From Pseudomonas sp. FP2335 (GTDB lineage: Bacteria > Pseudomonadota > Gammaproteobacteria > Pseudomonadales > Pseudomonadaceae): a stretch of DNA of 64,000 nucleotides. Below the pieces are notes generated by a model that was not told the DNA's origin, ran no database searches, and worked only from the letters and a program-made list of their open reading frames with translations. The stretch spans positions 1,819,501-1,883,500 of the forward strand of contig NZ_CP117437.1 of NCBI RefSeq assembly GCF_030687535.1, written 5' to 3'. Shown here one piece after another: positions 28,452-37,076 of the stretch (position 1 is its first letter; every line of letters begins with the position of its first letter). The translations under genes were made by a program, and so were the position numbers.

Positions 28452-28481
28452 CGGCCCGCACCCTGGGCAGGGTGCGGGCCG
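28452..28481. terminator. GC-rich terminator shared by greB and the FtsX-like gene
   Basis: CGGCCCGCACCC and GGGTGCGGGCCG form a 12-bp perfect stem with a six-base loop, eight bases after the greB stop and nine bases from the convergent permease stop. T-runs on both sides are short. Confidence 0.75.
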
Positions 28482-28489
28482 TTGGCGTT

Positions 28490-31000
28490 TCAGCCCTCGC
28501 GCAGCACGGTCAGTGGGCTGGCGTTCAGCGCGCGACGCGTGCCGAATACGCCGGCAGCGCCGATCAGTACGGCACCGATCACCGGCAGCAGCAACAGCCA
28601 CGGATGAGGGTGCCAGGCCAGGTCAAAGGCGTAGCGGTACAACACCAGCGTCACCAGTTCCGTGCCCAGCGCCGCCAGCAGCCCGCTGACCGCGCCCAGC
28701 AACCCGAACTCGATGCGCCGCGCCTTGACCAGCAACTTGCGTTCGGCACCCAGTGCGCGCAGCAGCGCGCCCTGGCGAATGCGCTCATCCAGGGTGGCCT
28801 GCAAACCGGAGAACAACACCGCCATCCCCGCCGCCAGCACAAACAACAGCACGTACTCCACCGCCAGCGTCACTTGGGCGAGGATGCTGCGCAGCTGTTC
28901 CAGCAGGGCTTCGACTTGCAGGATCGTCACCGCCGGAAATGCACGGGACAGGTCGACAATCTGCTGGTCGTGCCCAGGTGCCAGGTAGAAGCTGGTCAGG
29001 TAAGTCGCCGGCAGGTTCTTCAAGGTACCCGGCTGGAAGATCATGAAGAAGTTGGGTTGGAAGTTGTCCCAGTTGATGGTCCGCAGGCTGGTGACCCGCG
29101 CCTCGCGGTTTTCGCCGCCGACGGTGAACACCAGGTGGTCATTGAGCTTGAGCTTGAGGCTCTCGGCCACTTTGGCTTCCACCGACACGCCTGGAATCTC
29201 ATCGGTCGGCTGTTGCGACCACCAGGCACCGGCCGTCAGGACGTTACCCGGCGGCAGGTCGGCGGCCCAGGTCAGGCTCAGGTCCCGCTGCACAGCTCGG
29301 TCGCCGCTGGAGTCCTTGCTGACAATCGCCTGCACCGCCTCGCCGTTGATGCTGATCAAGCGCCCCGGTACCACCGGATACAGCGGCGCAGATTGGGCTT
29401 GCAGGGCGAGCAGGCGGGCACTGAAGGCTTCGGTGTCGGCTGGCAGGATATTCAATGCGAAGTAGTTGGGCGCGTCCTCTGGCAGCTGGTTTTGCCAGGT
29501 GTCGAGCAACTCGCCACGCAGCAGTGCGATCAACCCCATGGACAGCAGGATCAAGCCAAACGCAAGGGACTGGCCGGCGGCTGCCAGCGGGTGACGCAGC
29601 AATTGGCCCAGGCCCAGGCGCCAGGGCAGCGATGCGCGGGCCAGCAGCTTACGCAGGCTTTGCAACAACAGCAGGAGCAAGCTGCCAAGGATCAACGCGG
29701 CAAGCACACCGCCACCAAGCAAGGCGAAGGTGAGCACCAAGTCAAGGCTCAGGCGCCACATGATCAGGCCCAGGGCGAACAGGGCCGCGCCGTAGACCAT
29801 CCAGGTGCTGGATGGAATCGGCAGCAGGTCGCGGCGCAGCACTCGCAACGGCGGCACACGGCCCAGGGCCGCCAGTGGCGGCAAGGCGAAACCGGCGAGG
29901 GCGACCAGCCCGGTGCCGATTCCGGCAACGGCCGGCAGCAGCCCGCCGGGTGGCACGTCCGCCGGCAGCAGGTCATGCAGGAAGTAGAACAGGCCAAATT
30001 GCGCGAGCCAGCCGAGCACGGCACCCGCCAGGCTGGCCAGCACGCCGAGCACGCTCAGTTGCAGGCTGAACAGCAGCATCGCTTCACGCCGCGACAAACC
30101 AAGACAGCGCAGCAGCGCGCTGGCATCGAAGCGCCGGCTGGCAAAGCGGTTGGCCGACAGCGCCACGGCCACGCCCGCCAGCAATACTGCCACCAGGCTG
30201 GCCATGTTCAAGTAGCGTTCGGCCTTGCCCAGGGCGCCGCCGATCTGCTGGTTGCCGTCCCGTGAATCCTGCAAGCGCTGGTTGGCGGCGAGTCCCGGCT
30301 TGATCAAGTCCCGATAGGTTTGCAGGGCGGTGCTGTCGGGCGGTGCCCGCCACAGCTCGCGGTAGCTGACCCGGCTGCCGGGCTGGACCACGCCGGTGGC
30401 CTCCAGGTCAGCCAGGTTGATCATCACCCGCGGCGTCAGGCTGTAGAAGTTGCCAGCACGGTCCGGCTCATAGGTCAGGATGCGGGCCAGACGCAGGGTC
30501 TTCATGCCAACATCGATGCTGTCGCCGACCTTGAGGTTCAGCGCCGTCAGCAGCCGCGCTTCCACCCAGGCCTCGCCGGGTTTCGGGCCGCCACCGGGGG
30601 TTTCAGCGGCGAACGGTTCGGCCGCGCTTTTCAGTTCGCCGCGCAGCGGGTACTGCTCGTTGACCGCCTTGATGCTGGACAGCTGGATGCCGTTGTCGGT
30701 CGCGATAACGCTGGAAAACTCGACGATACGTGCATGGTCCAGGCCCAGTTCGGTTCCGGTGCGGATTTGCTCGGGGCGCGCCGGTGAGCTGCCTTCGAGC
30801 ACCAGGTCGGCGCCGAGGAACTCAGTGGCGCGCAACAGCATGGCGCCGTTGAGGCGTGCGCCGAAGTAACCGATGGCGGTGCTGGCGGCCACGGCCACCA
30901 CCAGGGCGAAGAACAACACGCGCAATTCGCCAGCGCGGGCATCGCGCAGTAATTGGCGCATGGCCAGGCTGAACAGGCGCAACAGCGGCAAACGTGCCAT
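28490..31000 (-). CDS. FtsX-like ABC exporter permease (YbbP family)
   Basis: An 836-residue permease with a MacB-like periplasmic region after TM1, a central block of helices (about residues 255-480) and a second FtsX domain at the C-terminus (about 700-825, including '[24 protein letters not shown]' like material). It belongs to the YbbP family, partner of the LolD-like ATPase YbbA. Its ATG overlaps the ATPase stop by one base (TGATG), so the two are coupled. Family members are thought to move lipids or lipoprotein-like substrates, unproven. Confidence 0.9.
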   Translation of the reverse strand: MARLPLLRLFSLAMRQLLRDARAGELRVLFFALVVAVAASTAIGYFGARLNGAMLLRATEFLGADLVLEGSSPARPEQIRTGTELGLDHARIVEFSSVIATDNGIQLSSIKAVNEQYPLRGELKSAAEPFAAETPGGGPKPGEAWVEARLLTALNLKVGDSIDVGMKTLRLARILTYEPDRAGNFYSLTPRVMINLADLEATGVVQPGSRVSYRELWRAPPDSTALQTYRDLIKPGLAANQRLQDSRDGNQQIGGALGKAERYLNMASLVAVLLAGVAVALSANRFASRRFDASALLRCLGLSRREAMLLFSLQLSVLGVLASLAGAVLGWLAQFGLFYFLHDLLPADVPPGGLLPAVAGIGTGLVALAGFALPPLAALGRVPPLRVLRRDLLPIPSSTWMVYGAALFALGLIMWRLSLDLVLTFALLGGGVLAALILGSLLLLLLQSLRKLLARASLPWRLGLGQLLRHPLAAAGQSLAFGLILLSMGLIALLRGELLDTWQNQLPEDAPNYFALNILPADTEAFSARLLALQAQSAPLYPVVPGRLISINGEAVQAIVSKDSSGDRAVQRDLSLTWAADLPPGNVLTAGAWWSQQPTDEIPGVSVEAKVAESLKLKLNDHLVFTVGGENREARVTSLRTINWDNFQPNFFMIFQPGTLKNLPATYLTSFYLAPGHDQQIVDLSRAFPAVTILQVEALLEQLRSILAQVTLAVEYVLLFVLAAGMAVLFSGLQATLDERIRQGALLRALGAERKLLVKARRIEFGLLGAVSGLLAALGTELVTLVLYRYAFDLAWHPHPWLLLLPVIGAVLIGAAGVFGTRRALNASPLTVLREG

Positions 31001-31683
31001 CAAGGCTCCAGGGGCGCGACCATCAGGCCGGCTTCAAGGCGGATCAGGCGCCGGCAGCGGTGGGCCAGGCGCTCGTCGTGGGTGACCAGCACCAGGGTGG
31101 TGCCGCTTTCTTTATTGAGTTCGAACAGCAGGTCGCTGATGCGCTCGCCGGTGTGGCTGTCGAGGTTGCCGGTGGGTTCATCGGCAAACAGTACGTCCGG
31201 TTCGGCGGCGAACGCGCGGGCAATCGCCACGCGTTGTTGTTCGCCGCCGGAGAGCTGGCGTGGCGAGTGGGTCAGGCGCTGGCCCAGGCCGACACGCTCG
31301 AGCAGGTGGCGGGCACGTTCGCGGGCGTCTTTGCGGCCGTCCAGTTCCAGCGGCAGCATCACGTTTTCCAGGGCGTTGAGGCTGTCGAGCAGTTGGAATG
31401 ACTGGAAGACAAACCCCACGTGTTCGGCGCGGATGCGCGCGCGCTGGTCTTCATCGAGGGTGCTCAAGGCTTGGCCGGCGAGGGTAACTTCGCCGCTGCT
31501 GGGCAGGTCGAGGCCGGCCAGCAGGCCGAGGAGGGTGGATTTGCCGGAACCGGAGCTGCCGACGATAGCCAGGCTATCGCCCTTGTTCAGTTCCAGGCTC
31601 AGTTCGTGCAGGATAGTCAGTTCACCTTCCGCGCTGGGAACCACTTTGCTGAGGTTCTGCGCGGTGAGAATGCTTGCGCCCAT
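31000..31683 (-). CDS. ABC exporter ATP-binding protein (YbbA/LolD-like)
   Basis: A 227-residue ATPase with all canonical motifs: Walker [14 protein letters not shown]-loop FVFQSFQLL, signature [14 protein letters not shown], Walker [14 protein letters not shown] and H-loop VTHDERLA. It is the LolD/MacB-type ATPase that pairs with the downstream FtsX-like permease. The ATG at 31683 is 11 bases from the divergent tesA start, so each gene's promoter or RBS must lie in the other's coding sequence. The same tesA/ybbA/ybbP arrangement is found in E. coli. Confidence 0.92.
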   Translation of the reverse strand: MGASILTAQNLSKVVPSAEGELTILHELSLELNKGDSLAIVGSSGSGKSTLLGLLAGLDLPSSGEVTLAGQALSTLDEDQRARIRAEHVGFVFQSFQLLDSLNALENVMLPLELDGRKDARERARHLLERVGLGQRLTHSPRQLSGGEQQRVAIARAFAAEPDVLFADEPTGNLDSHTGERISDLLFELNKESGTTLVLVTHDERLAHRCRRLIRLEAGLMVAPLEP

Positions 31684-31693
31684 GGAGAATCCG

Positions 31694-32299
31694 ATGCGAA
31701 TGTGGTTTTTGAGTGCTGGCCTGGCCTTGATGTGCATGGCCCAGAACGCAGCGGCGGGTACAGTCCTGATCGTTGGCGATAGTATCAGTGCCGGTTTCGG
31801 CCTGGATACCAGCAAAGGGTGGGTCGCTTTGCTGGAGCAACGGCTCAAGAGCGAAGGTTTCGACGATAAAGTGGTCAACGCTTCCATCAGCGGCGACACC
31901 AGTGCCGGAGGCCTCGCGCGGCTGCCGGCGGCGCTTGCAGAGCATAAGCCGGACGTGGTGGTGATCGAGTTGGGCGGCAATGACGGCCTGCGCGGTCAGC
32001 CGCCGGCGCAATTGCAACAAAATCTTGCTTCGATGATTGACCACTCCAAGGCGATTGGCGCCAAGGTGCTGTTGCTGGGCATGCAACTGCCGCCCAATTA
32101 CGGCCCGCGCTACACCAACGCGTTTGCCGAAGTCTACGGCAGCCTCGCCAAGGAAAAAGCCGTGCCGCTGGTGCCGTTTTTCCTTGAAGGCATCGGCGGT
32201 CACCCGGAGTTGATGCAGGCCGACGGCCTGCACCCGGCGGTCGGCGCCCAGGCCAAGTTGCTGGAAAATGTCTGGCCGACGCTAAAACCGCTGTTATGA
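31694..32299 (+). CDS. tesA: Periplasmic arylesterase/thioesterase I (SGNH hydrolase)
   Basis: A 201-residue exported SGNH esterase. A signal peptide (residues 1-21, [21 protein letters not shown]) is followed by block [10 protein letters not shown] (catalytic Ser), block [11 protein letters not shown] and block V DGLHP (catalytic Asp/His). TesA hydrolyses acyl-CoA, lysophospholipid and aryl esters in the periplasm. The ATG at 31694 was chosen over one at 31682 because GGAG lies six bases before it. It diverges from the YbbA-like ATPase. Confidence 0.93.
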   Translation: MRMWFLSAGLALMCMAQNAAAGTVLIVGDSISAGFGLDTSKGWVALLEQRLKSEGFDDKVVNASISGDTSAGGLARLPAALAEHKPDVVVIELGGNDGLRGQPPAQLQQNLASMIDHSKAIGAKVLLLGMQLPPNYGPRYTNAFAEVYGSLAKEKAVPLVPFFLEGIGGHPELMQADGLHPAVGAQAKLLENVWPTLKPLL

Positions 32300-32357
32300 C
32301 GCTTTTCTACCGGCAGGCTTTCGGCTAAGGTGGCGCCCCCCCGATCTGGAGCCCCCG

Positions 32358-32648
32358 ATGTCACGCCCTGCCTGGTCCCTGTTCAACTACCAACTGATCG
32401 AGCCTGACGAGCAGCTGGATCTGTTCGCCTGCCAGGAAGTCCGGGTACATCTGGTGGCACGGCAATTGGAGCTGGGCGGCACGATCGACCGCACGCTGTG
32501 CGGCACCTTGCTGCCGGCTCAGCCCCGTTGGTCATCGGTGGACCGTGCGATTTTCCAGGACCAACGGCTGTGCCCGTTGTGTCGGGCGATCCTCGAATCC
32601 CAGAAGCGCGGTACACCGCTGATCTGGCCGGAGCTGCGCTTCGAGTAG
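32358..32648 (+). CDS. Hypothetical protein, 96 residues, possible zinc ribbon
   Basis: Starts MSRPAWSLFNYQL. The product has a cysteine near residue 48 (RTLCGTL) and a CPLC pair near residue 71-74 (QRLCPLCRAIL), which could bind a metal. It looks like a conserved Pseudomonas protein of unknown role. It lies between tesA and the L,D-transpeptidase in the same direction. Confidence 0.7.
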   Translation: MSRPAWSLFNYQLIEPDEQLDLFACQEVRVHLVARQLELGGTIDRTLCGTLLPAQPRWSSVDRAIFQDQRLCPLCRAILESQKRGTPLIWPELRFE

Positions 32649-32733
32649 AAGCGGGGCGGATTGATGCTCCCTGCGTGCTTCACGTATACAATCAGTTTTT
32701 TCCCTACCCGTCGTTCTGCGAAGGATTTTCCGG

Positions 32734-33702
32734 ATGTTGTCGCGCCTTTCCGTCGTAACTTGCTGCCTGTCTCTTGCTGCCCTTTGCGCGGCCGGTCCTG
32801 CATTAGCCCTGCAATTGCCGTTGCCGCCACCGGGTGAAGACATCGTGGGCCAGGTCCAGGTGATCAAGGCCAAGTACGAAGACACCTTTGCCGACCTGGG
32901 CACCACCTACGACCTGGGGTATTCGGAGATGGTCGCGGCCAACCCGGGCGTGGATGCCTGGCTGCCGGGCGCGGGCACCGAGATCGTGCTGCCGACGCGT
33001 TTCATCCTGCCGCCGGGGCCACGGGAAGGCATCGTGATCAACCTGGCCGAGTACCGCCTCTACTACTATCCGAAGGGGCAGAACGTCGTCTATACCTTCC
33101 CGCTGGGGATTGGCCGTGAGGGTTGGGGCTCGCCGATTGCCCATACCAGCATTATTGCCAAGACGCCGAACCCGACCTGGACACCACCCGCGTCGATCAA
33201 GGCCGAGCACGCCGCCAATGGTGATCCGCTGCCCAATGTGGTCCCGGCCGGGCCGAACAACCCGCTGGGGCCCTTCAAGTTCACCCTGGGCACGCCGGGT
33301 TACCTGATCCACGGCTCCAACATGAAGTTTGGTATCGGTACGCGTACCAGCCACGGCTGTTTCCGCATGTTCAATAACAACGTGCTGGAAATGGCCGGCA
33401 TGGTGCCAGTGGGCACGTCGGTGCGCATCATCAACGACGCCTACAAGTTCGGCAGCGCTGGCGGCAAGGTCTATCTTGAGGCGCATACACCATTGAATGA
33501 CGACGGTACGCCGTCGGTGGTCGACAAGCACACGGCGGTGATCAACGCCTTGCTCAAGCGCGAAGACATGGCCAATAACCTGCGGGTCAACTGGGATCAG
33601 GTCCGTGATGTGGTCGCCGCGGAAGATGGTTTGCCGACTGAGATCGGCGTGCCCGGTGGCGCATCCGTCGCTGCAAGCGCACCGATCGATCTGCAACAGT
33701 AA
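32734..33702 (+). CDS. L,D-transpeptidase (YkuD domain)
   Basis: A 322-residue exported transpeptidase: signal peptide (1-24), a LysM-like segment (about 45-85, 'DLGYSEMVAANPGVDAWLPGAGTEI'), then the YkuD catalytic domain with HGSN and SHGCFRM, nucleophile near Cys209. It forms 3-3 peptidoglycan cross-links or attaches the Braun-type lipoprotein to peptidoglycan. The next gene is oprI, the lipoprotein that such enzymes anchor, a suggestive neighbour. The start follows GAAGGATTTTCCGG. Confidence 0.92.
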   Translation: MLSRLSVVTCCLSLAALCAAGPALALQLPLPPPGEDIVGQVQVIKAKYEDTFADLGTTYDLGYSEMVAANPGVDAWLPGAGTEIVLPTRFILPPGPREGIVINLAEYRLYYYPKGQNVVYTFPLGIGREGWGSPIAHTSIIAKTPNPTWTPPASIKAEHAANGDPLPNVVPAGPNNPLGPFKFTLGTPGYLIHGSNMKFGIGTRTSHGCFRMFNNNVLEMAGMVPVGTSVRIINDAYKFGSAGGKVYLEAHTPLNDDGTPSVVDKHTAVINALLKREDMANNLRVNWDQVRDVVAAEDGLPTEIGVPGGASVAASAPIDLQQ

Positions 33703-33717
33703 ACTGGCTGGATCCAC

Positions 33718-33752
33718 AGCCCGCCACGGCCTTGCGCTGCGGCGGGCTTTTT
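33718..33752 (+). terminator. Terminator of the L,D-transpeptidase gene
   Basis: AGCCCGCC and GGCGGGCT pair across a 15-base interior and are followed by a T-run. Confidence 0.8.
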
Positions 33753-33786
33753 ATTGCCTGGGATTCAGGGCTGAAATCCGGGCAAT

Positions 33787-33816
33787 AAAAAAGCCGACCC
33801 ATAAATGGATCGGCTT
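33787..33816 (-). terminator. Terminator of oprI
   Basis: On the minus strand AAGCCGATCC and GGGTCGGCTT pair (one mismatch) and a T-run follows. It lies about 25 bases after the oprI stop. Confidence 0.85.
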
Positions 33817-33837
33817 GATAACAACCCCGAAGGATTA

Positions 33838-34089
33838 TTACTTGCGGCTAGCTTTTTCAAGCATGCGCAGTGCGCGCTCGTTAGCTTCGTCAGCAGTCTG
33901 TTGTGCTTTTTGAGCAGCAGCCAGAGCTTCATCAGCTTTACGGTAGGCTTCGTCTGCACGAGCCTGGGAGCGAGCTGCTGCGTCTTCAGTTGCAGTCAGA
34001 CGAGCTTCGGTTTCTTTGGAGACGCTGCTGCAACCGGTAGCCAGAACTGCGGCCAGAGCCAGAGCAGAGAATTTCAGAACGTTGTTCAT
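33838..34089 (-). CDS. oprI: Major outer membrane lipoprotein OprI
   Basis: An 83-residue Lpp/OprI lipoprotein: signal peptide ending in lipobox ATGC (acylated Cys20), a helical heptad domain made of Ala-rich repeats ([26 protein letters not shown]), and the C-terminal Lys of EKASRK that can be attached to peptidoglycan. It is one of the most abundant envelope proteins and ties the outer membrane to the wall. The ATG at 34089 follows AAGGGGAACACG; an in-frame ATG five codons upstream lacks a good RBS. Confidence 0.96.
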   Translation of the reverse strand: MNNVLKFSALALAAVLATGCSSVSKETEARLTATEDAAARSQARADEAYRKADEALAAAQKAQQTADEANERALRMLEKASRK

Positions 34090-34156
34090 CGTGTTCCCCT
34101 TCAAGGACTTTCTATTAAATGGCTACTTTCTCCGAGTGAGCTAATAGCCGGCGTAC

Positions 34157-34184
34157 ATACTACCCATTACTTGTAGTAAGTAAA
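34157..34184 (-). promoter_or_regulatory. Probable oprI promoter
   Basis: Minus-strand TTTACT (-35) and TAGTAT (-10) are 16 bases apart, with an upstream A/T-rich block near 34200-34215 that could act as an UP element. The leader would be about 60 bases. Confidence 0.45.
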
Positions 34185-34215
34185 CTGACGTAGCGCAAGA
34201 AGCAAAAAAAATTCT

Positions 34216-34701
34216 CGCGCCGAATCTATTTTGGCTAGTCTTTTGGAGGTTTGTATAAAAACTGTTCAATTTTTTTCAAGCGAATGACCATGTGAGCCCG
34301 GCTGAGAGGTCCGGCCCGCATGAGTTGGTTCGGCTAAGCCGGTATAGACTTATATATCGATGTTGATTCTTTTGTTCAGCTGACCGTAACCCGGCCTGGC
34401 ATCTTTTGCGCATGTAGAGGTGACTTTAAGAGCGCCTGTTCGTCTCAAGCTTCAACTGCCGGCAATGTTCAGGCGTTCGATCACCGGTTGATCGATGCCC
34501 TTTCTATAACCGCCAGCCGTTGGGGATGACGAGAGCGCCTTGAGCAATGACAGGATTGGTGCCTACTATCTCACTGCGTGCTGGTTGTGAGCGCCAGAGG
34601 TTTCTCGTTGTCGAAACCGGCACGGGGTGGCGTAGATGTTCCTTCGCCGGAAAAACATCGGTAAGGTAGGGGTCAGAATCCAAGACCCGCGAGGAGTAGT
34701 G
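34216..34701. other. Long non-coding interval before the GNAT gene
   Basis: About 490 bases with no convincing reading frame. The left third is AT-rich, with runs of T; the right part has several short GC-rich inverted stretches (for example GGTTCGGCTAAGCC near 34325) but no terminator or repeat I can name. It may hold a small RNA or merely regulatory DNA. Confidence 0.4.
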
Positions 34702-34983
34702 ATGAGCGAGGCGTTGTCCATCCACCATGACCAGGCAGGTCATCAGTTCGAGACCAATGTGGACGGTCATCGTGCCTACCTGACCTACATGGACCTCGGT
34801 AAGCAGACCCTGGACATTTATCGGACCTTCGTGCCCAACGCACTGCGCGGCCGTGGGATTGCCGCGGCGCTGACCGAGGAAGCCCTGAAGTTTGCCGAAG
34901 AGTCCGGCTATACAGTGATACCGTCCTGCTCCTATGTCGAACGCTACATGGAGCGCCATCAGCGCCATGCCGCGAAGCTGTAA
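34702..34983 (+). CDS. GNAT-like N-acetyltransferase (YjdJ type)
   Basis: A 93-residue minimal GNAT protein. The acetyl-CoA-binding segment RGRGIAAALTEEALKFAEESG and the final CSYVERYM stretch are typical of the short GNAT_acetyltr_2 family. Target unknown. The ATG at 34702 (MSEALSIHH) is preceded by GAGGAG six bases away. Confidence 0.85.
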   Translation: MSEALSIHHDQAGHQFETNVDGHRAYLTYMDLGKQTLDIYRTFVPNALRGRGIAAALTEEALKFAEESGYTVIPSCSYVERYMERHQRHAAKL

Positions 34984-35002
34984 GGCATAAAACACCAGCA
35001 TG

Positions 35003-35031
35003 AAAAACGCCGGGCTTAGCCCGGCGTTTTT
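35003..35031. terminator. Bidirectional terminator
   Basis: AAAAACGCCGGGC and GCCCGGCGTTTTT form a 13-bp perfect stem with a three-base loop and A- and T-runs on either side. It serves the GNAT gene and the convergent DAHP synthase gene. Confidence 0.9.
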
Positions 35032-35048
35032 GTGTGCGCAATTCAGGT

Positions 35049-36125
35049 TCAGTTGCGTTTGCGGGTCGGCAAGACGTCCTTGAGCTTGGCATGCATGCTG
35101 CGCAGGGTGTTTTCGGTGGCCGCCCAGTCGATGCAGGCATCGGTGATCGACACACCGTACTGCAAGTCGGCAAGGTCTTTTGGAATCGCCTGGCAACCCC
35201 AGTTCAGGTGGCTCTCGACCATCAGGCCGATGATCGACTGGTTGCCTTCGAGGATCTGGTTGGCGACGTTTTCCATCACCAGCGGCTGCAGGGCCGGGTC
35301 CTTGTTGGAGTTGGCGTGGCTGCAGTCGACCATGATGTTCGGTTTGATCTTGGCCTTGTTCAGTGCCTGCTCGCACAGCGCAACGCTGACCGAATCATAG
35401 TTGGGTTTGCCGTTGCCGCCGCGCAACACCACGTGACCATAGGCGTTGCCCTTGGTGGTGACGATGGACACGCCACCTTCCTGGTTGATCCCCAGGAAAC
35501 GGTGCGGGCTGGAAACCGATTGCAGCGCGTTGATCGCCACGGTCAGGCCGCCGTCGGTGCCGTTCTTGAAACCCACGGCCGACGACAGGCCGGACGCCAT
35601 TTCGCGGTGGGTCTGGGATTCAGTGGTACGTGCGCCGATGGCCGACCAACTGATCAAGTCCTGCAGGTACTGCGGGGAGATCGGGTCCAGTGCTTCGGTG
35701 GCGGTGGGCAGGCCCATTTCAGCCAGGTCGAGCAGCAACTGGCGACCGATGTGCAAGCCGTCCTGGATCTTGAACGAGTCGTCCAGATACGGGTCGTTGA
35801 TCAAGCCTTTCCAGCCAACGGTGGTACGCGGTTTCTCGAAATAGACGCGCATCACCAGATACAGGGTGTCGGACACTTCCGCCGCCAGCACCTTGAGGCG
35901 TTCGGCGTACTCGTGGGCAGCCTTGAGGTCGTGGATCGAGCAAGGCCCGATGACGACGAAGAGGCGGTGGTCGGTGCCGTCGAGAATGTCACGGATGACT
36001 TCGCGGCCCTTGGTGACGGTCTGCAAGGCAGCGTCGCTCAGGGGGATTTCGCGCTTGAGCTGATCGGGCGTGATCAGGGTCTCGTTGGATTCAACGTTTA
36101 GGTCATTGATCGGTAAATCAGCCAT
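35049..36125 (-). CDS. DAHP synthase, class I (AroAI-beta-type)
   Basis: A 358-residue 3-deoxy-7-phosphoheptulonate synthase joining phosphoenolpyruvate and erythrose 4-phosphate, the first step of aromatic amino acid synthesis. Visible motifs: VVIGPCSIHD (PEP site), YFEKPRTTVGWKGL, GARTTESQTHREMASGLS and VDCSHANSNKD. The length matches E. coli AroF/G/H. The start MADLPINDLN lies at the usual distance from GPCSIHD. Which amino acid inhibits it cannot be read with certainty. A class II enzyme is also in this window, 13 kb away. Confidence 0.94.
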   Translation of the reverse strand: MADLPINDLNVESNETLITPDQLKREIPLSDAALQTVTKGREVIRDILDGTDHRLFVVIGPCSIHDLKAAHEYAERLKVLAAEVSDTLYLVMRVYFEKPRTTVGWKGLINDPYLDDSFKIQDGLHIGRQLLLDLAEMGLPTATEALDPISPQYLQDLISWSAIGARTTESQTHREMASGLSSAVGFKNGTDGGLTVAINALQSVSSPHRFLGINQEGGVSIVTTKGNAYGHVVLRGGNGKPNYDSVSVALCEQALNKAKIKPNIMVDCSHANSNKDPALQPLVMENVANQILEGNQSIIGLMVESHLNWGCQAIPKDLADLQYGVSITDACIDWAATENTLRSMHAKLKDVLPTRKRN

Positions 36126-36256
36126 CGTGTTACTCGTCAGGGTCACGGGTGCCGGCCGCCAGCCATCCCCGTGCGGCGGAGCACAGCATGATTTGAATGC
36201 AGGGGGGAGGAACCTTAGCGCGTAATACGGGCCCGCGACAATGGGCAAAGCCCGCT

Positions 36257-36691
36257 TTAATCCAGTGCTGGCGCCACAAAGGCCTCGTGGGAGAACTCGA
36301 CGGCATGACGCGACACCCACTCGCGGGCCAGCGCCTCGAATTGCTGGGGTGTTGGTTCGGCATCTTCGTGCTGGCGGCAGTAGCGCTCTATCCGGCATGC
36401 TTGTTCACCCATTCGTGCACCGAACAGTGCATGTTCGTCGGTAAACGCGATGCCGATGCGGTAACCGTCTTCCGCCTTGCGGCACCATGCCACATAGCCT
36501 GGATAACGGGCGCTGGGCCCCAGGGATGGGATATGCAGGTCAACCGCCGTACCTTGGCGCCAGGCACGCGGCCAATGGCAGGCGATGCCGCCCAGGCCGT
36601 GAGTGAGCAGGCGTTGACGAGGGATGGCGGGAGAGGGACGTTGGATTAACTCGACGGCGACATCATCAGGGTGAGGTAAAAAACGACCCAT
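36257..36691 (-). CDS. PilZ-like domain protein
   Basis: A 144-residue protein resembling a stand-alone PilZ domain ('HGLGGIACHWPRAWRQGTAVDLHIPSLGPSARYPGYVAWCRKAEDGYRIGIAF'). The c-di-GMP-binding RxxxR and D/NxSxxG motifs are degenerate: the latter reads THGLGG, so binding is doubtful. A helical tail (CRIERYCRQHEDAEPTPQQFEALAREW) follows. The ATG at 36691 sits in a CATG shared with the divergent thioredoxin-like start. An RBS-like GGAG lies ten bases upstream. Confidence 0.72.
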   Translation of the reverse strand: MGRFLPHPDDVAVELIQRPSPAIPRQRLLTHGLGGIACHWPRAWRQGTAVDLHIPSLGPSARYPGYVAWCRKAEDGYRIGIAFTDEHALFGARMGEQACRIERYCRQHEDAEPTPQQFEALAREWVSRHAVEFSHEAFVAPALD

Positions 36692-37076
36692 GTACACGGA
36701 CTCCGAACACCGTCCAGTTGACGGCGGTGGCAGCAGTATAGTGAAGGAACTGGAATTGACCGACCTGGATATTGACCAGCAATTGCTGGGATTGCCAGGC
36801 CTTTCGCTCGTCATATTCACCAGTGCCGGTTGTTCCAGTTGCCGCTGGGCGCGCCTGCAGTTGCCGGGCTGGCGATTGCCGGTGGACCGGGTGTGCTGGG
36901 TCGATGCCGGGCACAACGGTGGTGCGGTCGAACGCTACCAGATCTTTCATTTGCCCGCGTTGTTCCTGGTGTGCGAGGGTCAATTCCTTGGGCAACTGCA
37001 GACGCGCCTGACACCGTCTGACCTTGCCAGCGCCATTGACCACGCACTTACCCGTACTCCAGAGGATTTGCCATGA
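36690..37076 (+). CDS. Thioredoxin-like protein
   Basis: A 128-residue thioredoxin-fold protein with active-site C48-S-S-C51 (SAGCSSCRWARLQL), a cis-Pro region (FHLPALFLV) and no signal peptide, so cytosolic. CSSC differs from the CGPC of housekeeping thioredoxins. The start ATG overlaps the divergent PilZ-like ATG in a CATG; a later GTG at 36742 (V of IVKELEL) is an alternative. Its stop overlaps the next gene's ATG by four bases (ATGA), so the downstream reductase is coupled to it. Confidence 0.8.
   Translation: MYTDSEHRPVDGGGSSIVKELELTDLDIDQQLLGLPGLSLVIFTSAGCSSCRWARLQLPGWRLPVDRVCWVDAGHNGGAVERYQIFHLPALFLVCEGQFLGQLQTRLTPSDLASAIDHALTRTPEDLP

Noticed and set aside
28472..30265. 597-codon plus-strand frame opposite the FtsX-like permease
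   Set aside because: Gln/Arg/His-rich, low-complexity translation typical of the antisense of high-GC genes.
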